Part shown: positions 31,276 to 31,389 of the stretch, in pieces
Layout: the number at the start of each line of letters is the position of its first letter
How positions within the stretch are numbered: position 1 is the first letter of the stretch
DNA from: Oppiella nova
Taxonomy: Eukaryota > Arthropoda > Arachnida > Sarcoptiformes > Oppiidae
Reading direction: 5' to 3'
Length of the DNA stretch: 31,389 nt
Assembly: GCA_905397405.1 (NCBI GenBank)
Contig: CAJPVJ010000186.1
Coordinates: 2,145-33,533, forward strand
Position numbers and translations under genes: made by a program
Notes under the pieces: generated by a model
Database searches by the model: none
The model's input: only the letters and a program-made list of their open reading frames with translations
What the model was told of the DNA's origin: nothing

Positions 31276-31357
31276 GTGGGCCAATCCCGACGATAGTGCA
31301 AAGCCGGGCCGACCCGTAGCGGAGGTGGAGCGCAGCCCCTGTACTCCGCTGTCCCAC
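31276..31357. repeat. GC-rich self-complementary block at the window edge
   Basis: An abrupt GC-rich, CpG-bearing segment in otherwise AT-rich DNA. AGCGGAG (31318-31324) pairs exactly with CTCCGCT (31344-31350), and an outer GTGGG near 31277 pairs with CCCAC at 31353-31357. This could be the end of a non-autonomous mobile element or a structured RNA, but the window stops too soon to tell. An open minus-strand frame here shows no domain. Confidence 0.3.
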
Positions 31358-31389
31358 AAAAATTAGTTTAATATCTTGACCCCCAATGG

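Overview
The window is AT-rich nuclear DNA of an animal. Two genes are secure, one at each end. The minus-strand gene at 82-438 encodes LSM10, a subunit of the U7 snRNP; that particle processes replication-dependent histone mRNA and is found in animals. The plus-strand gene at 30010-30921 encodes the FTSJ1/Trm7 tRNA 2'-O-methyltransferase. The low gene density, GT-AG-like splice signals, abundant (GA/CT)n tracts and lack of any bacterial-style gene packing fit an arthropod genome. A mite or other chelicerate is my best guess, but the sequence does not prove it.

Layout. 1-717: LSM10, whose frame stays open for 93 codons before the conserved start. 718-4650: mostly AT-rich non-coding DNA with one possible minus-strand terminal exon (2120-2344). 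4655-5045: a GC-richer island open in several frames, including a 56-residue minus-strand ORF with a membrane segment. 5050-10960: intergenic or intronic DNA with microsatellites and a well-preserved templated inverted insertion (8722-8934, source 8046-8135). 10966-11058: a possible first coding exon ending in a good 5' splice site. 14055-15262: a tandem duplication of about 604 bp. 19566-19835: a possible terminal exon, with an 18-bp perfect palindrome just before its likely acceptor. 22186-22426: a short island open on both strands. 26156-26918: coding-like remnants, including a good minus-strand terminal exon at 26807-26893. 28467-29499: two 98% identical direct repeats carrying a putative promoter and the N-terminus of a protein; between them lies a 129-bp insert coding for a helix-loop-helix (HLH) domain. 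29737-30009: a possible minus-strand terminal exon. 30010-30921: FTSJ1. 31276-31357: a GC-rich, self-complementary block at the right edge.

I see no operon-like cooperation between genes. LSM10 and FTSJ1 are both housekeeping RNA-biology genes, but nothing here links them functionally. The most unusual locus is the HLH tandem duplication. The upstream copy makes an intact 112-codon ORF that ends inside the putative TATA box of the downstream copy, and the downstream copy joins the same N-terminus to a different continuation with a splice donor. No tRNA, rRNA, CRISPR array, reverse transcriptase or transposase was recognised.
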